This document shows positions 57,515 through 64,000 of a stretch of 64,000 nucleotides of DNA, piece after piece. The notes under the pieces were generated by a model, which had not been told where the DNA came from, made no database searches, and saw only the letters and a program-made list of their open reading frames with translations. Source of the stretch: Costertonia aggregata (GTDB lineage: Bacteria; Bacteroidota; Bacteroidia; Flavobacteriales; Flavobacteriaceae); the NCBI RefSeq assembly GCF_013402795.1, contig NZ_CP058595.1:965501-1029500 (forward strand), written 5' to 3'. Within the stretch, counting starts at the first letter, position 1, and each line of letters starts with the position of its first letter. The translations under genes and the position numbers were made by a program.

Positions 57515-60288
57515 TCGCTCTTTTTTGTAATTATCTCTATCACCCCGTTTTTACCTTTATCACCGTATTTTCTTTTTGCCGCATCCCCTTTTAGAACATT
57601 CACCGACTTTATACGGTCTGGATTCATTTTGTACATTTCGTAGTCATGAGATTCCTTACCATCGATTATTATTAACGGTGGTGTTTTATTTTCGTGCAAT
57701 GATTCTTGCGATACATCATCCTTTTTTAGTTTGAAATTTACTGGGATTGAAAACGGCACCTTTACAATTTCCCCTTTTTGTTTTCCAGGTTTCATTTTGG
57801 GCAATAAAGAAATAATACGCTCGGTCTCTTGCTCCAAGAGTTTATCGGAGCCTCGCATTCTCAAATCACCAATACTCCCATCCTTTTGAATAACGAAAAA
57901 TGTACTCACCCTACCTTGTATGCCTTTCTCTTGTGCTGCTTTGGGATAGCTGAAATTTTTCCTAATGTGCTCGTTCATTTTTTCTTGAAAACATTTTCTT
58001 TTATTTTCTGCATTTTCGCAACCCGGAAATACTGGAACTTCATCAACCACTGCGAATGGCACACCTACCCCTTTTTGATTTGAAGTTTCTTTCTCAATAA
58101 CATAGCCGTTAATTACCGTATCTTCTTTTGAAGCATCCTTAACCTCATCATGGGTTTGCTCGTTCCCATCAAGGTTATATGAAATAGGCATTGAAAAAAT
58201 AACGTTAGTTTTCTTTCCTTTATGAACTCCCGCTTGCATTCGGGGAAGTAGACCAATTATTCTTGCCGCCTCTTGTTCCAATATCATATCGGGTCCGTGT
58301 GCTCTTATGTTTCCAATGGCGCCGTTATTTAAAATAGTGAAAATAACACTTACCCTGCCTTGAATTCCTTTTTCCAGTGCCTCTTCGGGATATCTAAAGT
58401 TTTTTCGAATATGCTTGCGTATGTTTTCATAAAAACAGCCTCTTTTATCACCATCGTTTTCGCAGCCAGGAAAAACGGGCACTTCATCTACTTCTGAAAA
58501 TGGAATATCATTCGCATCTGCCAACGTTTGAACTTTTTGTTTTTTGGTGCCAAATAAAACGAAATCATCTTTTGGTATTTTGGATTCAATATGCATTTTT
58601 GCTTTGATCATAGTGTTTTCAAAACCCGAAATGAGAGAGCCATCATCAGTTCTAATCAAAGTTATCGTTGTATCATCATCTTTAATAATAAGTTCTACAC
58701 CTTGCTCTGCTTCCTCAAAAATCAATAATAAGGATTGAATTTTTTCTTTTTCAGTAATTGTAAGTTTTTCGATATCGTTTACAACTAGGATGGGTAAATC
58801 CTTATCTTTTGAGGTCTTTTTACCGCTATTATCAAATAAGGCCAAATCTGTTTTTCCAAAGATTTGAAATGCATATCGGCCGTCAGTCAAAATCATGGTC
58901 GAGTAATTTGGATGGTCTTGGTCAAAAATCTCATCCAACTTATTATTGAAAGCCCTAAGTTCTTTTCCCGTAAAATCTTTACTGTTTTCTACTTCAAAAA
59001 CATAACCGTTAGATGGGTAAACCTCTTTTATATCAATCAAAAGAATTTTGGAATCAAAAACTCCAATAGAATACTTGATATTGTTGTCCAATATCTGAAA
59101 TACTTTTGTTCTGTTTACATAATTGGTATATCTACCTGTTGAAGGTAATGGGAACTTATGTGAAATAGGTTTGGTATTCTTTATTTCGTTATTTATTTTT
59201 TTATCCATCTCGGTAAAATGCAACTTGGTCATAACTTCATTTTTGAAGTAGTCTTCCTTTGATAGTATTTCTTTGGAATCCCTATATTTTTTGACCTTTG
59301 GCGAATTAAAGTAATATGCATTAAAAGAGCCCCATTCTTCAACCTCCTTCATTATTTCGGCTTCAACTTTTTCTATCAATTCCGAATCTTTTATCGTTTG
59401 GTTTTCGACACTGTTGTTTTCTTGGTTTAATTCCTGTGCTGAAGATGTGTATATCAACATACCTAAGACCAAAGGCACCAATAGCAGATATTTTAATTGC
59501 CAAATTCGTTTTGATTTGGTTTTTTGAAGCATAACAATTCGTTTTTTAATTAATGAAGTTTTGAAAAAATGATTGACGAAAGAGATATTTTGGGTCTGAA
59601 ACACCTGGGATAGCAAAAATTCATATTGTGCCCCCTTATTTGTTTTGGCCACATGAGCATCTGCGATGAATTCATGCAGTTCGGCCACCCTATTCTGATA
59701 AACATAGACCAATGGGTTAAACCATGCCATAATCCGCATCAACTCAAAAAACAACAAATCATAGGAATGTCTTTGCCGTATGTGCACCAACTCATGTTGA
59801 ATTATGCTCTCGTAATCTGTTTTTAGGACTCTGTCCCCTATGAAAATAAATTTGAAAAATGAAAAGGCCATGTTACTGTCTTTTATAACGATACGTGTAA
59901 AATCGAGAAAATAACGCACCTCACCTCTTTTTCTTAATAGTCGTAATTGATATAACTTATAGCCAAAATAAATTGATGCAATCAACATACCTACCAATAA
60001 CAATATATATTCCCACGGCATGGAAAATGAGGACGCTGTATTTTGGCTCACAGTAACGGCAATACTATTATCTGTATGCCATAAAAACTCTGGATATGTG
60101 TATAACTTTTGGGGAACCGTTGTTTTTAAAGCCTCCAGCTTTATCCAGGGCAAGAAAAGTGACAGCATGTACGTAAAAATGAGATATACCCTGTTCCACT
60201 GAAAAAAAGTTTCCCTTTTTAAAAAGAAGTCGTAGATGATGAGGAATATCAATTGAAAAGTGATGCACTCCAAAATATACTGTACCAT
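57511..60288 (-). CDS. M56 (BlaR1-like) peptidase with two TonB-C-like domains and a receptor-plug-like tail
   Basis: A 925-residue protein. Residues ~1-290: membrane helices and M56 peptidase with HELVHIRQRH (about 166) and EFIADAHVAK (about 210); another helix at about 268-285. Residues ~300-600: unassigned extracytoplasmic region. Residues ~605-710 and ~755-860: two similar domains, each VDEVPVFPGC...CFxE then IQGRV, GxIG and LLPxM, matching TonB C-terminal folds. Residues ~868-925: PPLIIIDGKES, RIKSVNVLKGDAAKRKYGDK and GVIEIITKK, resembling the plug of SusC/TonB receptors. It is the second gene after blaI (11 bp) and has the TPR pseudogene attached. Confidence 0.85.
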   Translation of the reverse strand: MVQYILECITFQLIFLIIYDFFLKRETFFQWNRVYLIFTYMLSLFLPWIKLEALKTTVPQKLYTYPEFLWHTDNSIAVTVSQNTASSFSMPWEYILLLVGMLIASIYFGYKLYQLRLLRKRGEVRYFLDFTRIVIKDSNMAFSFFKFIFIGDRVLKTDYESIIQHELVHIRQRHSYDLLFFELMRIMAWFNPLVYVYQNRVAELHEFIADAHVAKTNKGAQYEFLLSQVFQTQNISFVNHFFKTSLIKKRIVMLQKTKSKRIWQLKYLLLVPLVLGMLIYTSSAQELNQENNSVENQTIKDSELIEKVEAEIMKEVEEWGSFNAYYFNSPKVKKYRDSKEILSKEDYFKNEVMTKLHFTEMDKKINNEIKNTKPISHKFPLPSTGRYTNYVNRTKVFQILDNNIKYSIGVFDSKILLIDIKEVYPSNGYVFEVENSKDFTGKELRAFNNKLDEIFDQDHPNYSTMILTDGRYAFQIFGKTDLALFDNSGKKTSKDKDLPILVVNDIEKLTITEKEKIQSLLLIFEEAEQGVELIIKDDDTTITLIRTDDGSLISGFENTMIKAKMHIESKIPKDDFVLFGTKKQKVQTLADANDIPFSEVDEVPVFPGCENDGDKRGCFYENIRKHIRKNFRYPEEALEKGIQGRVSVIFTILNNGAIGNIRAHGPDMILEQEAARIIGLLPRMQAGVHKGKKTNVIFSMPISYNLDGNEQTHDEVKDASKEDTVINGYVIEKETSNQKGVGVPFAVVDEVPVFPGCENAENKRKCFQEKMNEHIRKNFSYPKAAQEKGIQGRVSTFFVIQKDGSIGDLRMRGSDKLLEQETERIISLLPKMKPGKQKGEIVKVPFSIPVNFKLKKDDVSQESLHENKTPPLIIIDGKESHDYEMYKMNPDRIKSVNVLKGDAAKRKYGDKGKNGVIEIITKKSD

Positions 60289-60299
60289 TCTAAATAGTT

Positions 60300-60686
60300 T
60301 TAGTTGTCCGTTTTTCTATTTTTTGACTTTGTATCCTTTTTAATTTCCTGTAAAATAGATTCCAATTCGGACAAGCTCACATCGTTCTTCTTCACAAAAA
60401 ATGAAACCATACTCTTAAACGAGCCATGAAAATAACCATCCACTAATTTATTGATGGACTGGCTGCTGTAGTCCGCTTTTTTCAATAACGGAAAATATAG
60501 ATACCCTTTACCCTCTTGTTCGTGGTCTACAAAACCTTTGCTTTCCAGTATGCGAACAATTGTAGAAACCGTATTATACGCAGGTTTAGGTTCGGGTAGC
60601 TTATCAATAATGGCAGCTACATTACATTTTTCTAACTGCCATAATACGTGCATTACCTCCTCTTCTGCTTTGGTCAATTGCTTCAT
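60300..60686 (-). CDS. blaI: BlaI/MecI-family transcriptional repressor (second locus)
   Basis: A 128-residue BlaI-type protein: MKQLTKAEEEVMHVLWQLEK, CNVAAIIDKLPEPKPAYNTV (recognition helix) and VRILESKGFVDHEQEGKGY. Its recognition region differs from that of the protein at 45119 (AYNTVSTIV against ATTTIATLL). The likely operators just upstream are AACTAA/TTAGTT palindromes, not the TACA/TGTA sites of the first locus. Begins the operon blaI-M56-TPR. Confidence 0.9.
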   Translation of the reverse strand: MKQLTKAEEEVMHVLWQLEKCNVAAIIDKLPEPKPAYNTVSTIVRILESKGFVDHEQEGKGYLYFPLLKKADYSSQSINKLVDGYFHGSFKSMVSFFVKKNDVSLSELESILQEIKKDTKSKNRKTDN

Positions 60687-60688
60687 TC

Positions 60689-60756
60689 AACTAATTTTTT
60701 AGTTTAAATTGAATTCAAATATAACTAAAATTTTAGTTTAAACTAAAATTTTAGTT
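60689..60756. promoter_or_regulatory. Three AACTAA-N4-TTAGTT operators for the second BlaI
   Basis: AACTAATTTTTTAGTT (60689-60704), AACTAAAATTTTAGTT (60723-60738) and the same sequence again (60741-60756). The last two are perfect 16-bp palindromes with centres 18 bp apart. Bound dimers would sit between the divergent -7 boxes at 60716-60723 (minus) and 60763-60770 (plus), and over the blaI leader. Confidence 0.78.
60716..60723 (-). promoter_or_regulatory. -7 box (TATATTTG) for the second blaI operon
   Basis: Perfect TAnnTTTG on the minus strand 29 bp before blaI. A TTTA lies exactly 20 bp upstream as a near -33 element, inside a palindrome. Confidence 0.6.
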
Positions 60757-60762
60757 ATAAAT

Positions 60763-60770
60763 TATATTTG
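60763..60770 (+). promoter_or_regulatory. -7 box (TATATTTG) for the DUF456 gene
   Basis: Perfect TAnnTTTG on the plus strand, just after the last operator palindrome and 59 bp before the ATG at 60830. TTTA about 22 bp upstream is a weak -33 candidate. Confidence 0.5.
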
Positions 60771-60829
60771 AAAACCCGGTAGATGTAACAAATCCTATAT
60801 ATCTTAGACCAACATATTAAAAGAAATGT

Positions 60830-61345
60830 ATGGATATTGCTTTACTCATCATAGGTTTTGTGCTTATGCTCATTGGTATTCTAGGTAGTTTTTTGCCTGT
60901 TTTACCCGGTCCCCCCATCAGCTGGATAGGACTCTTATTGCTATACTTGACCAAAGCCATACCCAACGACTGGTGGGTTTTGGGAGTGACCTTGGTTATT
61001 GCTTTGGTCGTTTTTGCCCTGGATTATATTATCCCCGCTATCGGCACTAAAAAATTTGGCGGCACAAAAGCGGGCATGATCGGTACTACGCTTGGTTTAC
61101 TGGTCGCTATTTTTTTTCCTGTACTGGGTCCTTTTGGGATTATCATATGGCCCTTTGCCGGTGCTTTGATAGGTGAGCTTCTAAATAAGGCCGATAAAAA
61201 AACCGCTACGAAGGCGGCCTTTGGTTCTTTTTTGGGGTTTTTAACGGGAACCTTTCTAAAATTTGTGGTCTCCATTGTGTATTTGGGCCTTTTTATAACA
61301 ACGGCATGGGATTACAAAGCGGCCTTGTTCCCGTACTTTGATTGA
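60830..61345 (+). CDS. DUF456 membrane protein
   Basis: A 171-residue protein with four to five hydrophobic segments. IGFVLMLIGILGSFLPVLPG (about 7-26), WIGLLLLY, DYIIPAIGTKKFGGTKAGMI (about 65-84) and FPVLGPFGIIIWPFAGALIG (about 104) are DUF456 hallmarks, with glycine-zipper-like helices. Function unknown. The divergent promoter shares operator palindromes with the blaI operon, so it may belong to the same regulon. Followed 14 bp later by another membrane protein. Confidence 0.87.
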   Translation: MDIALLIIGFVLMLIGILGSFLPVLPGPPISWIGLLLLYLTKAIPNDWWVLGVTLVIALVVFALDYIIPAIGTKKFGGTKAGMIGTTLGLLVAIFFPVLGPFGIIIWPFAGALIGELLNKADKKTATKAAFGSFLGFLTGTFLKFVVSIVYLGLFITTAWDYKAALFPYFD

Positions 61346-61359
61346 TTTAATTTGGATAT

Positions 61360-62394
61360 ATGCATGCACCAAGACTTTTTGAGAAAAAAATTTTTGTGTA
61401 CGGATTGCCCATATTGTTCATTCTTTTCACAAGCATATTGGCAATCAGCCCTCTAATGCAAAAGCATCCTAAATTGGCAATAGCGGTTACTTATGACCTG
61501 ACGTTGACGGCTCCCTTGCTATTTTTGTTCCTATCCAAGAAAAAAGCCAAAAACAAACTAAAAACCGTTCCGTTTTTTATAATGGGCATTTTACTGGCTA
61601 CTGTACTCTTGCCAGAAAACCAACAAGAACATGTAAACTATATAAAAACATATTTGTTCCCTGTAGTAGAATGCGCCGTTCTACTTTTAGTACTGTATAA
61701 AATCTACAAAAGTGTACGAATATTCAAATACAACTCCAAACAAAGCGAAGATATCAACACTATTATCAACCAAAGCGTTCACGAGATTTTTGGTACATCT
61801 AAAATGAGTTATTTCATCGCTTCTGAAATAATAATGCTCTATTATCTATTGTTTTCTTGGAAAAAGCAAAAAACCACGCACAAAGCATTTACCCATCATA
61901 AAGAAAATGCATCGATAGCACTTTGTTGTGGTTTTCTCTTAATAATCGTTATTGAAACTTTTACTTTTCACATACTACTTTCAAAATGGAATGGAATAGC
62001 GGCTTGGATGTTGACCGCGACAAGTATATACACTGCTTTTATGATTATTGCCCATATGAAAGTATTGATTCAAAAGCCGTCGGTACTTACCCCTAAAAAT
62101 CTGTGTTTAAAAAATGGACTTTTGGCTAACATGAATATTGACTTGAAGGATATTGATAGGGTTGAAGCATGCTCTAAAGAATTGAAATCCGTGAAATTCA
62201 AAATAGCCAATCTTGGCTTGTCCAAAGAAAGCCACAACCACAATATCGCCATTTATTTTAAGCAAAAACAAACCATTGACAAAGCATATGGCCTTAAAGA
62301 ACATTGCGACGTTTTAGTATTACACTTGGATGACAAAAATAGGTTTATAAACGAACTTGGGGCCGCCTTGGAAACCATTGTGCCCTCTACTTGA
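61360..62394 (+). CDS. Multi-pass membrane protein of unknown function
   Basis: A 344-residue protein with about seven hydrophobic segments in the first ~235 residues (for instance YGLPILFILFTSILAISPLM and IALCCGFLLIIVIETFTFHI) and a soluble C-terminal ~110 residues (MNIDLKDIDRVEACSKELK), which resembles a small PH-like or sensing domain. No named family recognised. It follows DUF456 by 14 bp and ends convergently with the nitroreductase, overlapping it by 8 bp. Confidence 0.68.
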   Translation: MHAPRLFEKKIFVYGLPILFILFTSILAISPLMQKHPKLAIAVTYDLTLTAPLLFLFLSKKKAKNKLKTVPFFIMGILLATVLLPENQQEHVNYIKTYLFPVVECAVLLLVLYKIYKSVRIFKYNSKQSEDINTIINQSVHEIFGTSKMSYFIASEIIMLYYLLFSWKKQKTTHKAFTHHKENASIALCCGFLLIIVIETFTFHILLSKWNGIAAWMLTATSIYTAFMIIAHMKVLIQKPSVLTPKNLCLKNGLLANMNIDLKDIDRVEACSKELKSVKFKIANLGLSKESHNHNIAIYFKQKQTIDKAYGLKEHCDVLVLHLDDKNRFINELGAALETIVPST

Positions 62395-62941
62395 TCCAAA
62401 CCGTTTTATCGGTAATCGGATTTCTGTTTGATTCAGGAAGTACCTCGTCAAAGTAGCCCATATAAAAAAAGCCCAAACATTTTTCACCCTCGTTCATGGG
62501 GAGAAATTCATCCATATATTCAATAAGGGCCGGCGAACTCCAATAACTCCCTATTCCCATTGCCGTGCAACAAAGCCACATGTTCTGCACGGCCATTGCA
62601 GTCGCAGCTATCTCTTCCCATTCGGGCACACTTTCATTTGGATCGCGCTGCATACATATGGCAATGATAGCAGCTGCTCTTTTAGGGTTTTCAATAAGCT
62701 TTTTTGCTTTTATCTGCTTTGGTTTTACAGTTATATCTATATAGGTGTTGGACAAAAACTCACCCAATTCCGCTTTTTTATCGCCTTGAATTACCTTAAA
62801 GCGCCATGGCTCGGTCTTCCTATGGGTAGGTGCCCGGTTGGCTGCTTCAAGAATTTTTTCAATATCCTTTTTAGCTATGGGCCTATCGTTGTATTGTGGT
62901 GGGAAAACAGAACGCCTTTGTTGTATCAAATCAAAAATCAT
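62387..62941 (-). CDS. Nitroreductase-family FMN oxidoreductase
   Basis: A 184-residue flavoprotein of the NfsA/YdjA group. Start MIFDLIQQRRSVFPPQYND (FMN-contact RRS), then AANRAPTHRKTEPWRFKVI (about 33-51), AVQNMWLCCTAMGIGSYWSS (about 117-136) and LGFFYMGYF (about 157). Compact size fits the YdjA subgroup. Likely NAD(P)H-dependent reduction of quinone- or nitro-type substrates, but the true substrate is unknown. Lies 22 bp after the LysR gene and may be cotranscribed with it. Confidence 0.9.
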   Translation of the reverse strand: MIFDLIQQRRSVFPPQYNDRPIAKKDIEKILEAANRAPTHRKTEPWRFKVIQGDKKAELGEFLSNTYIDITVKPKQIKAKKLIENPKRAAAIIAICMQRDPNESVPEWEEIAATAMAVQNMWLCCTAMGIGSYWSSPALIEYMDEFLPMNEGEKCLGFFYMGYFDEVLPESNRNPITDKTVWIK

Positions 62942-62963
62942 ACGCTTATTTTTTAAATTGATT

Positions 62964-63854
62964 TCAATTTCTATCTAAAAGTAAATCCACACAATTTTTT
63001 AACACAGGATTTGCATTTTCCCTTTTCCAAATTGCAGAGAGGGTAGCCTGTTGCTCAATATCACGAAGTTCAATAAACTTGATACGCATACGAAAGCCGC
63101 CCTGTAAAGCGGTTGGCACAATAGCGATTCCCATTTTATTCTCCACCAATTTAAAAATGGTATGCGCATGAACCGATTTATGTGAAACTTTAGGTTTGAA
63201 TCCTGCATCGGAGCAAATGCTCATAACCGTTTCGTAATAATATGGGCTATATTCTTGATTGAACAAAATAAAGTTATCCTGTGCAAATTGATACATTCCC
63301 TTATAATCACGTGTCAACATGGGGTAGCTTTCGGGTAAGACCAGCGAAAACGTGTCCTTGTAAACAGTTTCCATTTTCAATTCTGCCGGAACTTTAGCCA
63401 AGCGAACAAATCCCAAATCCAAATCGTTCTTGAGTACTGCCTCTACTTGATTTATGTTGGAACGCTCTTCAAGAGATGTCTTTATTTTAGGATATGTATC
63501 CCTCAGTTTCAATAGTAATGAGGGAATCACTTTCTGCATGGCAGAACCTAAAAAACCAATCCTTATTTCTCCCGTATCCCCTTCCCCTATGTGTTGTATA
63601 CGTCTTTTTGTATCCTGTAACTGCTTGAACAATATTTCAGTTTGCTGTTTCAAAAAATGGCCGGCCGGTGTGAGCGATACTTTTTTCTTATCGCGCAAGA
63701 ACAATTGGGCTTGCAAAAGTTCTTCCATCTGCTTTATTTGCCTACTTAATCCGGGTTGCGAAATGTATAATTTTTCCGCTGCCTTTCTAAAATGAAGCTC
63801 TTGGGCCACCGCCAAAAAATATCTAAAGTGCCTTAGTTCCAATTGATGCTCCAT
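62964..63854 (-). CDS. LysR-family transcriptional regulator
   Basis: A 296-residue regulator. N-terminal HTH: ELRHFRYFLAVAQELHFRKA (about 6-25) and AEKLYISQPGLSRQIKQMEE (about 26-45). Effector domain from ~90 (IRIGFLGSAMQKVIPSLL) is of the BenM/CatM-like type. It is divergent from the gene beginning at 63927, and an inverted repeat lies between them, so it probably controls that gene and itself. Confidence 0.92.
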   Translation of the reverse strand: MEHQLELRHFRYFLAVAQELHFRKAAEKLYISQPGLSRQIKQMEELLQAQLFLRDKKKVSLTPAGHFLKQQTEILFKQLQDTKRRIQHIGEGDTGEIRIGFLGSAMQKVIPSLLLKLRDTYPKIKTSLEERSNINQVEAVLKNDLDLGFVRLAKVPAELKMETVYKDTFSLVLPESYPMLTRDYKGMYQFAQDNFILFNQEYSPYYYETVMSICSDAGFKPKVSHKSVHAHTIFKLVENKMGIAIVPTALQGGFRMRIKFIELRDIEQQATLSAIWKRENANPVLKNCVDLLLDRN

Positions 63855-63857
63855 AAG

Positions 63858-63907
63858 TATTGATTATTGAATTAAATGGTATTGGTGATTATCAAACCTA
63901 ATCAATA
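63858..63907. promoter_or_regulatory. Inverted repeat TATTGATTA...TAATCAATA, LysR operator candidate
   Basis: TATTGATTA (63858-63866) and TAATCAATA (63899-63907) are a perfect 9-bp inverted repeat 32 bp apart in the divergent intergenic space. LysR regulators bind split sites of such spacing. Confidence 0.5.
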
Positions 63908-63926
63908 ATTTTAGGAAATTAAAATA

Positions 63927-64000
63927 ATGCATATGGTTTCAACACCAAAATCCTTTCATTTGGGCGAGGGCCATCTTACGGTCGGCATGGCGATATGTAT
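63927..64000 (+). CDS. Start of a gene divergent from the LysR regulator, cut by window edge
   Basis: ATG at 63927 (or 63933) opens a frame reading MHMVSTPKSFHLGEGHLTVG and continues without a stop to the end of the window. Only ~24 codons are visible and the family is not recognised. The A-rich leader and position opposite a LysR gene support it being real, as the likely target. Confidence 0.45.
   Translation, partial: MHMVSTPKSFHLGEGHLTVGMAIC

Overview
The window reads as the chromosome of a marine member of the Bacteroidota, most likely Flavobacteriaceae. The reasons are a SusC/SusD pair, a family S1 sulfatase beside glycoside hydrolases, MoaC-MoaB fusion, DUF4407/DUF4230/DUF4260 proteins, A-rich translation starts without clear Shine-Dalgarno sites, and several perfect TAnnTTTG promoter -7 boxes. 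No rRNA, prophage, transposase or CRISPR array was seen. One tRNA-Leu(UAG) is present.

Layout. 1-10.6 kb: housekeeping and envelope genes, namely the 5' end of sucB and all of sucA (2-oxoglutarate dehydrogenase), an outer-membrane barrel-like protein, a secreted amidohydrolase, galE, a DegT-type sugar aminotransferase, waaA (Kdo transferase), a small lipoprotein and an MFS sugar porter. 10.7-15.7 kb: a 42-residue membrane microprotein and a seven-gene molybdenum-cofactor operon (moeA, a ModE-type regulator, mobA, moaD, moaE, a moaC-moaB fusion, moaA). 15.7-16.9 kb: an apparently gene-poor stretch that actually holds four tandem ~37-codon microgenes of one family, closed by a terminator. This is the most novel item here.

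16.9-42.3 kb: a rhamnose-glycan locus. The minus-strand operon rhaDE-rhaI-rhaK-lldD-permease can take L-rhamnose to DHAP and pyruvate. A GntR-type regulator is divergent from it. On the plus strand follow susC, susD, a PKD surface glycan-binding lipoprotein, a GH78 rhamnosidase, a truncated isomerase pseudogene, a sulfatase, an esterase, a GH43-like enzyme and a GH2 beta-galactosidase. A 20-bp motif, 18/20 identical and in the same orientation relative to transcription, lies before both the catabolic operon and susC, which ties them into one regulon. The substrate is probably a sulfated, acylated rhamnose-containing polysaccharide of ulvan or pectin type; no polysaccharide lyase is in view.

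42.4-64 kb: tRNA-Leu, an M20 peptidase, PhnA-like protein, and then two separate BlaI/M56-peptidase sensor loci with different operator palindromes (45.0-47.2 kb and 56.4-60.8 kb). Between them are DUF4407 and DUF457 proteins, a membrane MutS-like ATPase, a set of small genes, a cyclase-family hydrolase, hemW and ruvC. The second BlaI locus has a sensor carrying two TonB-C-like domains and a receptor-plug-like tail, followed by a TPR gene broken by both a stop codon and a frameshift. The window ends with DUF456 and membrane proteins, a nitroreductase, a LysR regulator and the first codons of a divergent gene.
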